Under the pieces are notes generated by a model, which saw only the letters and a program-made list of their open reading frames with translations, made no database searches and was not told the DNA's origin. The translations under genes and the position numbers were made by a program. Below, one piece after another: positions 12,457 through 22,724 of a DNA stretch of 64,000 nucleotides. Within the stretch, counting starts at the first letter, position 1, and each line of letters begins with the position of its first letter. This stretch comes from Rostrohypoxylon terebratum (lineage: Eukaryota; Ascomycota; Sordariomycetes; Xylariales; Hypoxylaceae): the NCBI GenBank assembly GCA_022497145.1, contig MU385940.1, positions 1-64,000 on the forward strand, written 5' to 3'.

Positions 12457-15400
12457 ATGACTTCCGACTCGCTGAAGCTCAAAGTATATCGGCTGAGAGG
12501 ATGCCCAGGTCATCTAGACAGGTTGGGAGCCGCCGAGTTGCTCAGCCGAGAACTTGGTGATATCGCACCCACTGACATTGCGATTAAGTCCCTGGCAACA
12601 AGCCTACATTCATGGACGGCGACCCCTACGAAAGTGGGGACCTTGATGTTCCATAAGGTTCCGGCTTTGCTTGGAGAACGGGAAAAGGAAACAGAATGGA
12701 AATTGTCAGTTGTTGGGTTAGAAGAGGATTTGATTCTCGATATACATTTCTTGGGGATGACACCACTCAATGACGTTCAACTAGAGAAACATAAATTCGA
12801 GTAAGTTTTCAATACGTCTTTTGGAATGACTATCAAATTAATGTGACCTCCGCGAAGCTGCATAGCTATCTCAGGCCTAGCGAGTCATCCATTCGGTTCA
12901 TGGCAACCGAAGGGGAAAGACAAGAGCTTTATGTGGATTCGAGATGAGCTTCCTCGCCTTGTGCCCGAATTAAGAACCAGCATATATGGATATGATACTA
13001 CTCTTGCAGGGAGCAACTCTTTCCAGTCCATACAAGATCTAGCAACCTCTCTCCTCGATCACATCCAATCTTCTGGATGGATTCTTCCGAGCGCAAAGCC
13101 ATTGATATTCTTAGCCCATAGCCTGGGTGGTATCATTCTGAAGGAAGCCTTTACAATCTTAGCAGATAGCGGTGATCGAAACTCACACATCCTCAGTCTA
13201 TTCCGAGGGGGCATATTCTTTGGTGTCCCCGGTCAAGGCATGCATACCTCACACCTTCTAGCCATGGTCAAGAGCCATACAAACGAGAGCATGATTCAAG
13301 ACCTATCGGAGGGGTCGGAGTATCTGCGTGCGCTTGACGACAAATTCTCGGGTCTGTACTCCATAAGACATATGCGCCTCCACTTAGCTTATGAGACAAA
13401 AACGTCACCAACTATCATGGTGAGTTATATCATAGATAGGTACGCATGAGTCTATAGGTTTTAACTATTTGCAGAAAAGAGAAGACGGATCCTTCTCTAG
13501 GACCGGTTCAGAGCAGATATTGGTTAGCAAAGAATCTGCAACCCGCAGCCTATATAGTTCACTATCCCCTGATATATTCCCCGTCAACGAGAATCATTCA
13601 AATATGGTCAAGTTCAGAAAAGATGACCCAAATCTTCGCATAGTAGCGAATCGGTTAAGGATGTTATGCCAGGGCGACGACCGACGCTCGAATGGTATCG
13701 TTGGTGCAAACACTCGAACACGTATAGTCGCACAGCCGTATGAGGTTATGGGAGATGCCGATACAATGGGTCGCAATGGGATTGGTGAGCCTAGGTCGGG
13801 TCGAACAAGAGGAAGAGCTATAGAGGGTACGCTATACCACAAATTCACCACCAGTTTGTTCCATACTTACCAAAGACCGGAGGATAGATTTGAAGAAATC
13901 ACTCAAAATCCCGGGCGAAAACTCTCGCTTCGAAACAATTGAACAACCCTTCGAAGATACATTCGGATGGGCTTATGATACCAAGATAAACCCATTGGCA
14001 AATTGGCTTGGGAATCAGGAGGGATTCTTCTGGATTTGCGGGAAGCCAGGTTCGGGAAAATCAACACTAATGAAGTTCATTGCGAATGAAAAACGTACTT
14101 GGGAATGCCTTAACAAGTCTTCGTCCGGGGCTGTACAGATATCAGCCAAATTCTTCTTCGACTACCATGGTGCTGTGATCCAAAGATCATTCGAAGGTCT
14201 TCTCAGGAGTGTTCTCTGCCAAATAATCGAACAGTTTGAAAGCTCTAATGTGGAATTTCCCCAACTCATCGAGCCTCTTATGCGACACCAAGCGCAGACA
14301 TCGCGAGACGCACATTGGCCCCTCGGTATTTTGGAAAGTAGTCTACACTGCCTATTGCGGCAAAATCACTTGAGTCTCAGTGTGTTCTTTTTACTTGACG
14401 CCCTAGATGAGTACGACGGACAGCCCGAGTTTATCGGTCGCTTTCTGGAAGACTTGATGGGCATGACCACTAATTCCCGTACGAAGCTGAAGATACTCTT
14501 CTCCAGTCGCCCCGGGTCGGAATTCACACGTCAATTCAAACACGTTCCATCGATACGGCTTGAGAAATACACGAGAGCCGACATTCAGAATTACTGTGAT
14601 AGCATAGTAGATTCGATAATTGATGGGCCCTCTGATGTGTTGACTCCTATCATCTCGAAAGTTGTCGATAGGGCAGATGGAGTCTTTCTCTGGGCCAGAC
14701 TAATCATGAATGATTTTCCAATGGAAGCTCGTCGAGGAACTGGCGCTACTTATCTTATAAATGAGCTCAAGACGAGTGTGATCGAGGAAGGCTTAATGAA
14801 GGCGTTTCTCTCACCACCTGATCCATCAACCATTTACAATAGCGCAATAGCACTTCGCCTGCCAGAACCACACGAGCGTTTGTTCCAACATGAGGCCTAC
14901 GTAGCTTGGGAACGGGAAGAAAATTCTTTTCTTTGGATACATGGCCCGCCTGGATCTGGCAAAACGGTTCTCTCGTCCGCCATTATCAGAAATCTTCAAA
15001 ATGCCCATCCTAATGATGTTGTTTATTTTTACTTTGACTTTATAGCTTTAAATAAACAACGATATGAGGATATGCTTCGGTCACTCATTGATCAACTATG
15101 CAACAAGAGGGAAGACCTCCGGTGGCATTTAGACTCCCTTTACTTCTCTTGTGATAATGGCAAACGACAGCCAAGCCCCGAGTCACTATGTAATATTATG
15201 CAGAGCATGGCCCAAGAAGCTGGTGAAATCTGGATGGTGATAGACGCACTCGACGAATGCAGTAGTGCGCTAGACGGAATCGCATCCGAATCCCTTCAAT
15301 GGGTTCAAAACCCTCAATACCCCCTGAGGAACATCCACCTTCTCATCACAAGTCGACCGAACGAAGATATAGAGTCGATTGTTATGGAAAGGATCACCCA

Positions 15401-17917
15401 GCCAAATATGATCTCCCTCCAAGACGATATAGTCCATGTTGATATACGTCACTATATTCATACAAATGTGCAAGGACTCATGAGATGGCAATCCCAACCA
15501 GAAGTGCAGAAAGAAATTGAGTCCTTGTTGATTGAAAAGGCGAATGGAAGGTAAGTTTCTCTGACTCATCATTCATGATCCGATCATTCATGCCAGAATA
15601 GGTTTCTCTGGGTTAAGCACCGATTCGACGAGCTTAGACAATGCCCTAATTACGACTCCGTGTTGAAAGTCATCTCATCTGATGCCGACGTCGATATCGA
15701 TGGCGATGGCAATGTGGATGTGGATGTGGATAGCGCCAGCGAAACCCTGACCTCCGTACGCGACAATGATTCAATTTTCTCTTCGGGGTCAGTCTTGAGC
15801 TCAATGAGTTCAGCACCTAGTATAAAAGAAGTTGATGTGCTCGTTGGCGAATTTAGCTCTCTACTTTTTCAAGACGAGTTGATACGGTCTGTTATCTCGT
15901 CAGCATTATTGCTAGAGAGTGTTGGGTTCGTAAAGATGAAGAGAAATTTTCGGAGACTTCTCGGGCGCTGCGCCAGCGATCTGAAAAAAGAGCCAAGCAA
16001 TAATAATTATCGCGAGCATGTGGTGCATTTCGTCAAAAGATATTCATTTCGTATCACTGAAGAATTGTTGGCACGTTTTCCTGGGGAAACCAAAAAACTA
16101 ATCCCAAAAGATTTACCCTCACAAGACGCTCTCGAGAAGGTAGAGAGATATCTGGATCAAATGCACAAACCTCAAATGGCCGAAGTCTCGACTAGCTTTT
16201 CACAGAATAGTGACCAGGACAGTGACCAGGACAGTGACCAGGAATCTGATTCGGTGGATGAGGAAATTGATGATGACGAACCAACGCAGCCAGGATCGTT
16301 AATTATGATCAAACAATTCATCTCGAAGAGTGTCGCTTACGAAAGCTTACGCCGCGAGTTGTATGAGTTTGTGCACCCTAACCTCGGATCGAAGTTGCGG
16401 AATTTAGTTGATAGGTGGTCACAACCAAGCCACAAACACCACGCCTATGTTGCCTGCTATAGACTTTCTAATCTCGTCACGGAATTGCAAGATGTCGATC
16501 TGAGAAAGATTCAGTTTCATGAAGAAGAAGGAGGAGGAGGAGGAGAAGAAGAAGAAGCTAGTTACCTCCGAAGGTTCATAAGCTATTATCAGGAGGTCAT
16601 TGAACGACGGTCTGGTGAGCGCTGGGATTGGTGGCCATTGCCTCCCTATTTGAAGGTCTTAAAGAAGGGGGAGGTGCGGTTGCGATGGGAATGCGTGAGT
16701 ACCTACCTACCTAGTACCCCCTCATTACGAATTGGAGACTTGAATGTTCAATGTTGTTCTAACTACTATGATTGAAATATAAAAGCCCTGCGGAGAGAAA
16801 AGGTGGACCGAGGTCCCTAAGCCTTTTGCTGAACATCTACAATCAATAATCCACAATCTCATCCACCACCACCACCACCCCCCAGCCCCCCTCCTTCCTT
16901 CATATGCCACTAACCCACCACAAACTTTAAACACACAGGCAGGACAGGGTGTCCACGGAAACAGCAATGGTCTCGGCCAGAGAACTCGCAACGCTGGCGG
17001 TGCATCAACATCCAATGTACATGTACTTCAACCTGGCGCGTCGCCGCAGCAGCCCAATGATCAGAGTTCTCACGGCAGCAATCGCCGCATCATTCTCATT
17101 GTTAATCGGGGCAGAGACTATAAGATTGTTCAGATTCGCGTTGACGGAGACACGAATCGCACGTTCTTCAGACAATTGAGGAAAGAGTATTTCCGTCTCC
17201 GGGGATTTATCCGTGGTTGGTGTAGTGTCTGGACATATTCTCACTGTGACTTTTACAAGGTAACCAACCTACTTACTACCTGCTTACCTTCCTACCTGCC
17301 TATGTACTTCCAAGGCTATTGTATATGCACTGACATACCCGCTTACATGATTCCCTCCTTCCCCCAACATGCAAGCAACATCTGACAATATTCAATATAT
17401 CTAGTGCCATAAACATGACGATTACGATTTTGAACCTATGGAGCAACATCAATTCCCAGACCCTGCAAATGCTGATTACGAATATCAGCCAAGACCAATG
17501 ATACGTATCCCACCGGTTACTGCGCACCAGTTCTATAAGCGCTTCTACGCCTGTCACCTGCTACCATACCGCTTTCTTCACTTCTATCACGAGTGCAGAA
17601 CAGAATCAGAGTGTACTAAGAAATCTCTGCTACATTCTTTTCCCATGAAAAAGACTGAACTGAAAGAAATCGGAGATGATGACGAGACCTTCTGGGCTAT
17701 TTATGCACGTGAGCATATTAGCCTTGCAATGGTGTGCTTCTATAACTTTGTTTGTGCCTTTCCACTGCTCGTTTTCTGCATAGCTTGGTCTATTCCTTTA
17801 GGACGGGGTACTGACTTACAGAACCCTTCGGTTCCACTTATGATTATGATGACGATGCTGTCCCTGTTTTGGAGTACATACTACGGTAATCTTGAGGTGC
17901 ATAGGAGGTCTCATTAG
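12457..17917 (+). CDS. NLR-type STAND protein: alpha/beta hydrolase, two P-loop NTPases, C-terminal membrane module
   Basis: Seven-exon model: 12457-12800, 12858-13419, 13475-13784, 13876-15550, 15602-16694, 16786-17259, 17405-17917. All introns are GT-AG, all phases agree, and the product is 1656 residues. Residues about 1-400 form a SesB/DUF676-like serine hydrolase with nucleophile elbow LAHSLGG (Ser203) and probable His343 in ENHSNMVKF. The first NTPase has Walker A GKPGSGKS (461-468), Walker B LLDALDE (about 578) and a closing ADGVFLWAR motif. The second begins at LSPPDPSTIYN and has Walker A GPPGSGKT (762-769), Walker B MVIDALDEC (about 858) and closing ANGRFLWVK. Next come acidic repeats, then a fungal C-terminal module (RWECPCGEKRW, NRGRDYKIVQIRVDGDTNRTFF) ending in two hydrophobic helices (about 1592-1617 and 1629-1645). 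Fungal NLRs act in nonself recognition and regulated cell death; that role here is inferred. The gene could instead be two adjacent genes split inside exon 5. Confidence 0.8.
16209..16244 (+). repeat. 12-bp tandem repeat inside the STAND gene
   Basis: Three AGTGACCAGGAC-type units encode a Ser/Asp/Gln acidic run (about residues 1166-1183). An Asp-rich GATGTG run lies upstream near 15700-15735. Confidence 0.85.
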
Positions 17918-18350
17918 ACGACATGTACCTTGGAGGTATCTTCCCAGCTATGTAAGGGCTCGAGTACCCAGACTCAGGAGGTCATCGTTACTCCTAGGTC
18001 AATTACATGCTGTTTCGACGGGGAATTCTTTCCTTGTCTCGACTACTTAGGTAATCGAATCATTGGCACCATCGTTCAAGTTGACCTCAGATACCTAGTT
18101 AACATTACAGCAAAATGTGGATATTTAATAAGGTTGTAAATGCTACCTCTAGTTAGGGCTCAACGAATTCCGAGATAGCTAGAGGTTAGAACCTTACTAG
18201 ACAAGTAGGCGGGTAGATACCTACCTAGGAGATATGCGTAACTTCTCTCTCGGCAAGTGAGGCAACTCCATTTATGTTGGTACCTGTAAGTAATATGTAT
18301 TGCGCCAATTCTATAAGTAGAATAATTCAGCTATCAAATAAGTCGTGAAC
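17918..18350. other. Convergent spacer
   Basis: This is the spacer between the STAND gene (+) and the Kre9-like gene (-). It has no plausible frame beyond 69 codons and contains a CCTAGG-type motif near 18218. Confidence 0.6.
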
Positions 18351-19059
18351 TTAATATCCATTGGTATGAAGGTGAGGCTCCTTTTGTTTCTGCTTTCCCA
18401 CACCCTGCTCGCCAGTCTCCTGATCCCGCAGCCTAGTCTTTCCCTGCCGGCCGCGGTAAACCAGAAAGGCAACCAGGGCGAGCAAAAATATCCCTCCGAG
18501 AGTGGACCCGACCCCTATCCCAGCTGCAGTACTGGGTCCAATGCCACCGTCACTCTTACGGCCGCTCTGATTATCGTTGCTGGTGTCTCGAGGCGCCTTG
18601 TTCTGCCATATGCCCTATTTAGCTAATGCTTTCTCGCGATTTCTAGTTCGTGGCCGTACCTGTAGAGGGTGGGGAGATAGGGCAGAGAGGGACAGCTTTG
18701 GCGACTCATCAACGCTCCACTGGTCTCTGATGTGGAAGACGTAGTCGCCCGAGATCAAGTCGACAGTTGGCTTCCACGCAAGCGTATTGTTACCCGAGTA
18801 GTCTGGAGTTCTCATGAGTGTCCATATGATCATGCAAGTTTAGCAAGGGGACATCCGAACCTTTCGCAACCTCGCTGGGTTGTGCCAGCCCCTCGGCTGT
18901 CACCTTGGCCATGTCGATATTAACCATGCCGACAGCATTGGCCCATGTGAGGACTAGTCCTTGTCCTTCCTCGATCTCCCATTTATCTGTTGTGAATTTG
19001 ACTACGGCATGGCAGTTTCCAGCTAGTGTTAGTAGTAAGAATGCTGTTCTAGACAACAT
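18351..19059 (-). CDS. Secreted Kre9/Knh1-like protein with one TM helix
   Basis: Exons, minus strand: 19059-18861, 18802-18660, 18602-18351, giving 197 residues. The first intron starts with an unusual GTTCGG donor; the second has GTACGG. Both keep phase and restore the domain. Residues 1-18 (MLSRTAFLLLTLAGNCHA) are a signal peptide. Residues about 20-110 match the Kre9/Knh1 N-terminal beta-sandwich: start VVKFTTDKWEIEEGQGLVLTW, then a TLAWKPTVDLISGDYVFHI strand pair. A Ser/Gly/Asp-rich stalk precedes a glycine-rich TM helix (GIGVGSTLGGIFLLALVAFL) and a basic cytoplasmic tail. Kre9/Knh1 proteins take part in cell-wall beta-1,6-glucan assembly; for this TM-anchored form a surface role is inferred only. 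If the first donor is wrong, the exon edge shifts but not the identity. Confidence 0.75.
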
Positions 19060-19429
19060 GACTGCCTCCTGTGGAAGGCTTCTTCATTAGAATTGAATGA
19101 CCAGCAAAATTTCCCGGGGGGTTTCGATTTTTAATATCGCACGGGGTACCTGAAAACCGTGGTATGTATATTGTTTGCACATCGTGCTGCGTTATACACG
19201 TGGGACTGACGGACGCGGGCGGCCTTACCAAAGGGGATTTTGTGTGACTGGCCACTGACCACAACATACAATATCCACTCTTTCATTTCATCCCAAACCG
19301 AAGCAAACTGATGATCTATTCCTCGAGGGGGTATTGTTCGCGGTGGAGTGGTGCTGAAAGTAAACAGAGGAAAGATATGAAACATAGAGCACAGTAATTG
19401 ATCATATATGATATTCGGGACTCGTACGA
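19060..19429. promoter_or_regulatory. Kre9-like promoter and EFM3 3' region
   Basis: The 370 bp between two tandem minus-strand genes should hold the promoter of the Kre9-like gene and the 3' UTR of the methyltransferase gene. No specific site is recognised. Confidence 0.45.
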
Positions 19430-20570
19430 TTACTTTAGAATTCTGCATATCCTGATTGGTACTTCGTCGTTGTAGAACGGACCTCGTTGATCTTTTCTAA
19501 GTGGGAGCTCGTAGTCGATCTCTTCAACATGGAGCCGTCTTTCCTTACAGACATTAAGAAACACATCAAAAGTTTCTCGATTCCTCTCGGTGGCAGCGAT
19601 GTAAATTGTGATATGTGGGAACATTCCCACCAGTTCCTCAAGTGTGCCAATGAGAGAGGGGATTATACTCTTGTCGTAGGTGACGTCGGCAGCTAGGACG
19701 ACGTCAATTGGCAGGCCGCCATTCCAGTGCTCATCTTCTGTCCCTACAAGAGCGTGTCCCCATTTGAGGTCCGTAGCTCGGATTACCCGTGACTCCTGAA
19801 GCCCATTTAGAAAGAAATTCTCGGGAAGGTTTGCTACCACATCATCAGAACCGTCGGAGGCTATGACCATAGTGGGAGCCATGAATTTGGCGCAAAGAAT
19901 AGACAGGTATCCAGTACCTGCTCCCAACTCGAGAACAGCCTTATGGTGTATTATGGATGGGTTAGCAGTGAGGAATTGTCCGAGATGAAGGGCAGCCTCC
20001 CAAGTACGCAAGCCAGTTGTTCCCGAAGCAGAGATGAGGTTTCGCGACTCTAGCAATGTGACCTGAGCCGGGGAATAATGATGGTTACCTGGGATGTTGA
20101 GTAATGAAGGTGTATATGTCACGTAAGATTTTTGTTGAGCAGCAGTGAGTTCTGATGGCAGAGGAAGAGCAAGGAGATTAGAGAGGGGCGACATCAGGTC
20201 GTCGGAGATTCCCTGGGAAAGAAATAGGAATCAGCCATGGCTACATGGCAAGGGGCATCATTCGTGATGTGATATGAAAGACTTGAACACAGTATATCAA
20301 GAGGTAATTACACCTTACATGGCTATCCCAGTCCTCGATACTAGCTTCAATCCTGGACGTGAGTTCCTTTAGGACTCTTAGCTGGTATCTTGGGGGAGGA
20401 GAATAATCAAGAGCTCCGTCTGCGAAGATCCGATTGTAGAGGGTGTCCTGAACATCAGCCTCTCGTAGGAGTGTGGGTGATGGGTAGTCCAGGTCTCTTT
20501 CTAATTGCAGATATTGACGACAGAAGCGATCAATGGCATGGGTTTTTAGTTGGACTTGTTCTGAAGCCAT
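19430..20570 (-). CDS. EFM3: Protein-lysine methyltransferase, EFM3/FAM86 (eEF2-KMT) family
   Basis: Exons, minus strand: 20570-20319 and 20212-19430, with a 106-nt GT-AG intron in phase 0, giving 344 residues. The N-terminal helical region (about residues 1-90) is the FAM86-type extension. The seven-strand SAM-dependent fold follows: the family signature SGTTGLRTWEAALHL at about 147-161 and motif I LELGAGTGYLSIL at 178-190, which binds SAM. A DVVLAADVTYD segment corresponds to the post-motif region before the substrate pocket. The fit is with enzymes that methylate a lysine in translation elongation factor 2 in the cytosol. The gene diverges from ribosomal protein eS24, so two translation genes share one spacer. 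The identity rests on the GTTGLxTWxAAL and motif I pattern together with the N-terminal extension. Confidence 0.85.
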
Positions 20571-21045
20571 GTTGTTGGTCGACGAAGATGTTGAAATGAG
20601 TAACTCTGGATGAAAGTGGAGACAATTGGAATGATTGAAAGAATTCTACTATGTAGGACCTAGGTACAGCATACGTAGGTTGGATGTGGCTCGTGGCTCG
20701 TGGCTCGTGGCTGATGCATCTGAAGTACAAGTACCCAAGTATTATGATCAAATTCGAATTTCTTAGGGTTTTAACCTCGCCTAGCACTTTCCCACTTTCC
20801 TATGTGCGCATTCGAGCACCCGCCGAACTCTAAGCTAGTGGGTCAGCACGGACCAATTAATGGTTAGCCCCAATCACACAAACCCACTTTCGACTAAGGA
20901 ATTAGGAATTTTACCACTTCAAGGATTTTTCCACTTTCATCGAATTCAACAACTGCCTACAGCAACATCGACAAGTTCTGTCTCTACGCCAACCTCTTCC
21001 CTCCAGACAGTCCATTTCGATCATCGCCAGTAGTCAACCGCCAAC
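20571..21045. promoter_or_regulatory. Bidirectional promoter, EFM3 and ribosomal protein eS24
   Basis: The 475 bp between divergent starts includes a pyrimidine-rich stretch before the eS24 ATG (about 20980-21010), which is typical of ribosomal-protein leaders. A 7-bp tandem GTGGCTC repeat (20686-20712) lies on the EFM3 side. Confidence 0.55.
20686..20712. repeat. GTGGCTC tandem repeat
   Basis: Nearly four 7-bp units lie in the EFM3 upstream region. Confidence 0.85.
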
Positions 21046-21748
21046 ATGGCTGACTCCGAGACTCCTGTCACCTTGCGAACTCGCAAGTTCATCCGCAACC
21101 CCCTCCTCGGTCGCAAGCAGATGGTCGTGTACGTTTGAATCTTGACTCTGATCTCTCTTTTTTTTTCGCATGTTGTACAAAATATCCTGTGTGCCCTATT
21201 TCATCGCGGCGCGAACAACCATTATTCGTCGCGATAGTTGGGAAGAAGAAAAAAAATAAAGAAAACAAGAACAAGACGGCAAAAAGAAGAAACCAAGGCC
21301 GATTAGCTAATGACGGATATTCTCTCCTATATAGTGACATCCTCCACCCCGGCCGACCCAACATCTCCAAGGACCAGCTACGCGACAAGCTGTCCACCAT
21401 GTACAAGGCTCAGAAGGACCAAGTCTCCGTATTCGGTCTACGAACACAATTCGGTGGTGGCAAGACCACCGGTTTCGCCCTCGTCTACGATTCCCCTGAG
21501 GCCATGAAGAAGTTCGAGCCCCAATACCGACTTGTCCGTGTTGGCTTAGCCACCAAGCGCGAGAGGGCATCCCGACAGCAGCGTACGTTCGCACTGATAT
21601 ATATTCATCTTCAATATCCACGCATATCTTGGGGGGAATTCTCGGGCACTAACAAGTTCAAAATACAGGCAAGCAACGCAAGAACAGACAGAAGACGCTC
21701 CGCGGTACGGCCAAGGTCAAGGGTGCCAAGGCGAAGAAGGAGAAATAA
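21046..21748 (+). CDS. RPS24: 40S ribosomal protein eS24 (RPS24)
   Basis: Exons 21046-21128, 21335-21582 and 21669-21748 are separated by GT-AG introns of 206 and 86 nt and give 136 residues, the usual length. The N-terminus [20 protein letters not shown], the centre [20 protein letters not shown] and the basic tail [15 protein letters not shown] are diagnostic of eS24. It is a structural protein of the small ribosomal subunit in the cytosol, needed for pre-rRNA processing. The first intron lies shortly after the start, as is common in fungal ribosomal-protein genes. A 266-codon frame running through intron 1 from 21135 is an artefact. Confidence 0.97.
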
Positions 21749-22196
21749 ACGATGGGCTTATGGGTTTTTATGGTCTTCGCGGAGTGGGTTCGGCTCGGCT
21801 TTGGCGCTGGCTCTGTGCATTACATACGAAAATGCATCTCTCTGCATCCTACTTCCTACTACTAGTCGAGAATACGGTTTTAAGAAGTTTTCCTCGAGGC
21901 GTGACGGAATGAATTTGACGATTTCCCCACGATAGCATAAATCAAGGAGTTGACATGGCAATTACGATTTGAGATTCTTCTTCATAAGTGACCTTTTTGC
22001 GTGTTATTCGCTGACGATATCGATATATTCACATGACCTATTCCCCATTCCCCTTTGCTAACTCCAGGACGCCTCAATATCCCTAGGTATCTAATACCCC
22101 AAACCTCGCGAACTTATCATAAATCATTTCATAGATCATCACGGGTATCTAACCCAATTAACGAACCCAAATCAACAGACCCGCCCTGCTTAGCGG
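21749..22196. other. Convergent spacer
   Basis: This 448-bp spacer lies between eS24 (+) and the secreted Ser/Thr-rich gene (-). It holds the 3' UTRs; no other signal is seen. Confidence 0.6.
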
Positions 22197-22724
22197 TCAA
22201 ATCCCGAGCGCAAGCCCACCGGCGACGACACCTGCGACGATACCCGCGCGCAAAGCTGCCTGTCTGCTACCCTCGCACCGTATTCGGCCTGCTCCCGCGT
22301 CCAATATGGGCTGATGCCATCCGCAGTGCGTCTCGAGAGGGAACGTGACGCAGCTCCAGTACGTGGTCTGGACGTATTTGGCTCCTATCTCGTGGAAGTT
22401 ACCCCCCGGCGGACTAAATTCAGGGGACGGCGTTATCTCCGGGCTGCCCGCGCTCGCAGTCGATACAGATGTAGGTGTACTAGATGACACAGCAGAACAC
22501 CGGGTTTCGGCAGCAGCTGAGCTCTGTACTTGTGGGTCGCAAGGGCTTGACTCGCTGGACTGGGATAGAGGTGTGCTGCTTGATATGGTTGCGATAGAAA
22601 ACTCTGCCACTGACGTAGCTGCTGTAGAAGACAGGCTTGGGCTTGGTGAGAGCGCGGTCCTTGGCGTTTTGAAACTGGCCTGCGCAAGGCTCAGCAGGGT
22701 AGTTAAAGTGATGATTGCCAGCAT
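22197..22724 (-). CDS. Secreted Ser/Thr-rich protein, possible GPI anchor
   Basis: This is a single exon of 175 residues. Residues 1-16 (MLAIITLTTLLSLAQA) form a signal peptide. Residues about 20-100 are almost all Ser, Thr, Ala and Pro, as in O-mannosylated wall proteins. A Cys-bearing segment follows, YWSCVTFPLETHCGWHQPILD, which resembles short motifs seen in other fungal secreted proteins. The extreme C-terminus is a short hydrophobic stretch (GIVAGVVAGGLALGI) without a basic stop-transfer tail, fitting a GPI-attachment signal, though an omega site is not obvious. It is probably a wall or plasma-membrane surface protein of unknown role. A plain secreted protein is the alternative. Confidence 0.7.
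   Translation of the reverse strand: MLAIITLTTLLSLAQASFKTPRTALSPSPSLSSTAATSVAEFSIATISSSTPLSQSSESSPCDPQVQSSAAAETRCSAVSSSTPTSVSTASAGSPEITPSPEFSPPGGNFHEIGAKYVQTTYWSCVTFPLETHCGWHQPILDAGAGRIRCEGSRQAALRAGIVAGVVAGGLALGI

Noticed and set aside
16939..17259. Alternative acceptor at 16938 for exon 6 of the STAND gene
   Set aside because: It also keeps phase, but the acceptor at 16785 restores the expected CxCG continuation (PCGEKRW) after RWEC, so the longer exon is preferred.
21135..21935. 266-codon frame over ribosomal protein eS24
   Set aside because: It reads through intron 1 and only part of exon 2 in frame; the spliced eS24 model explains the region.
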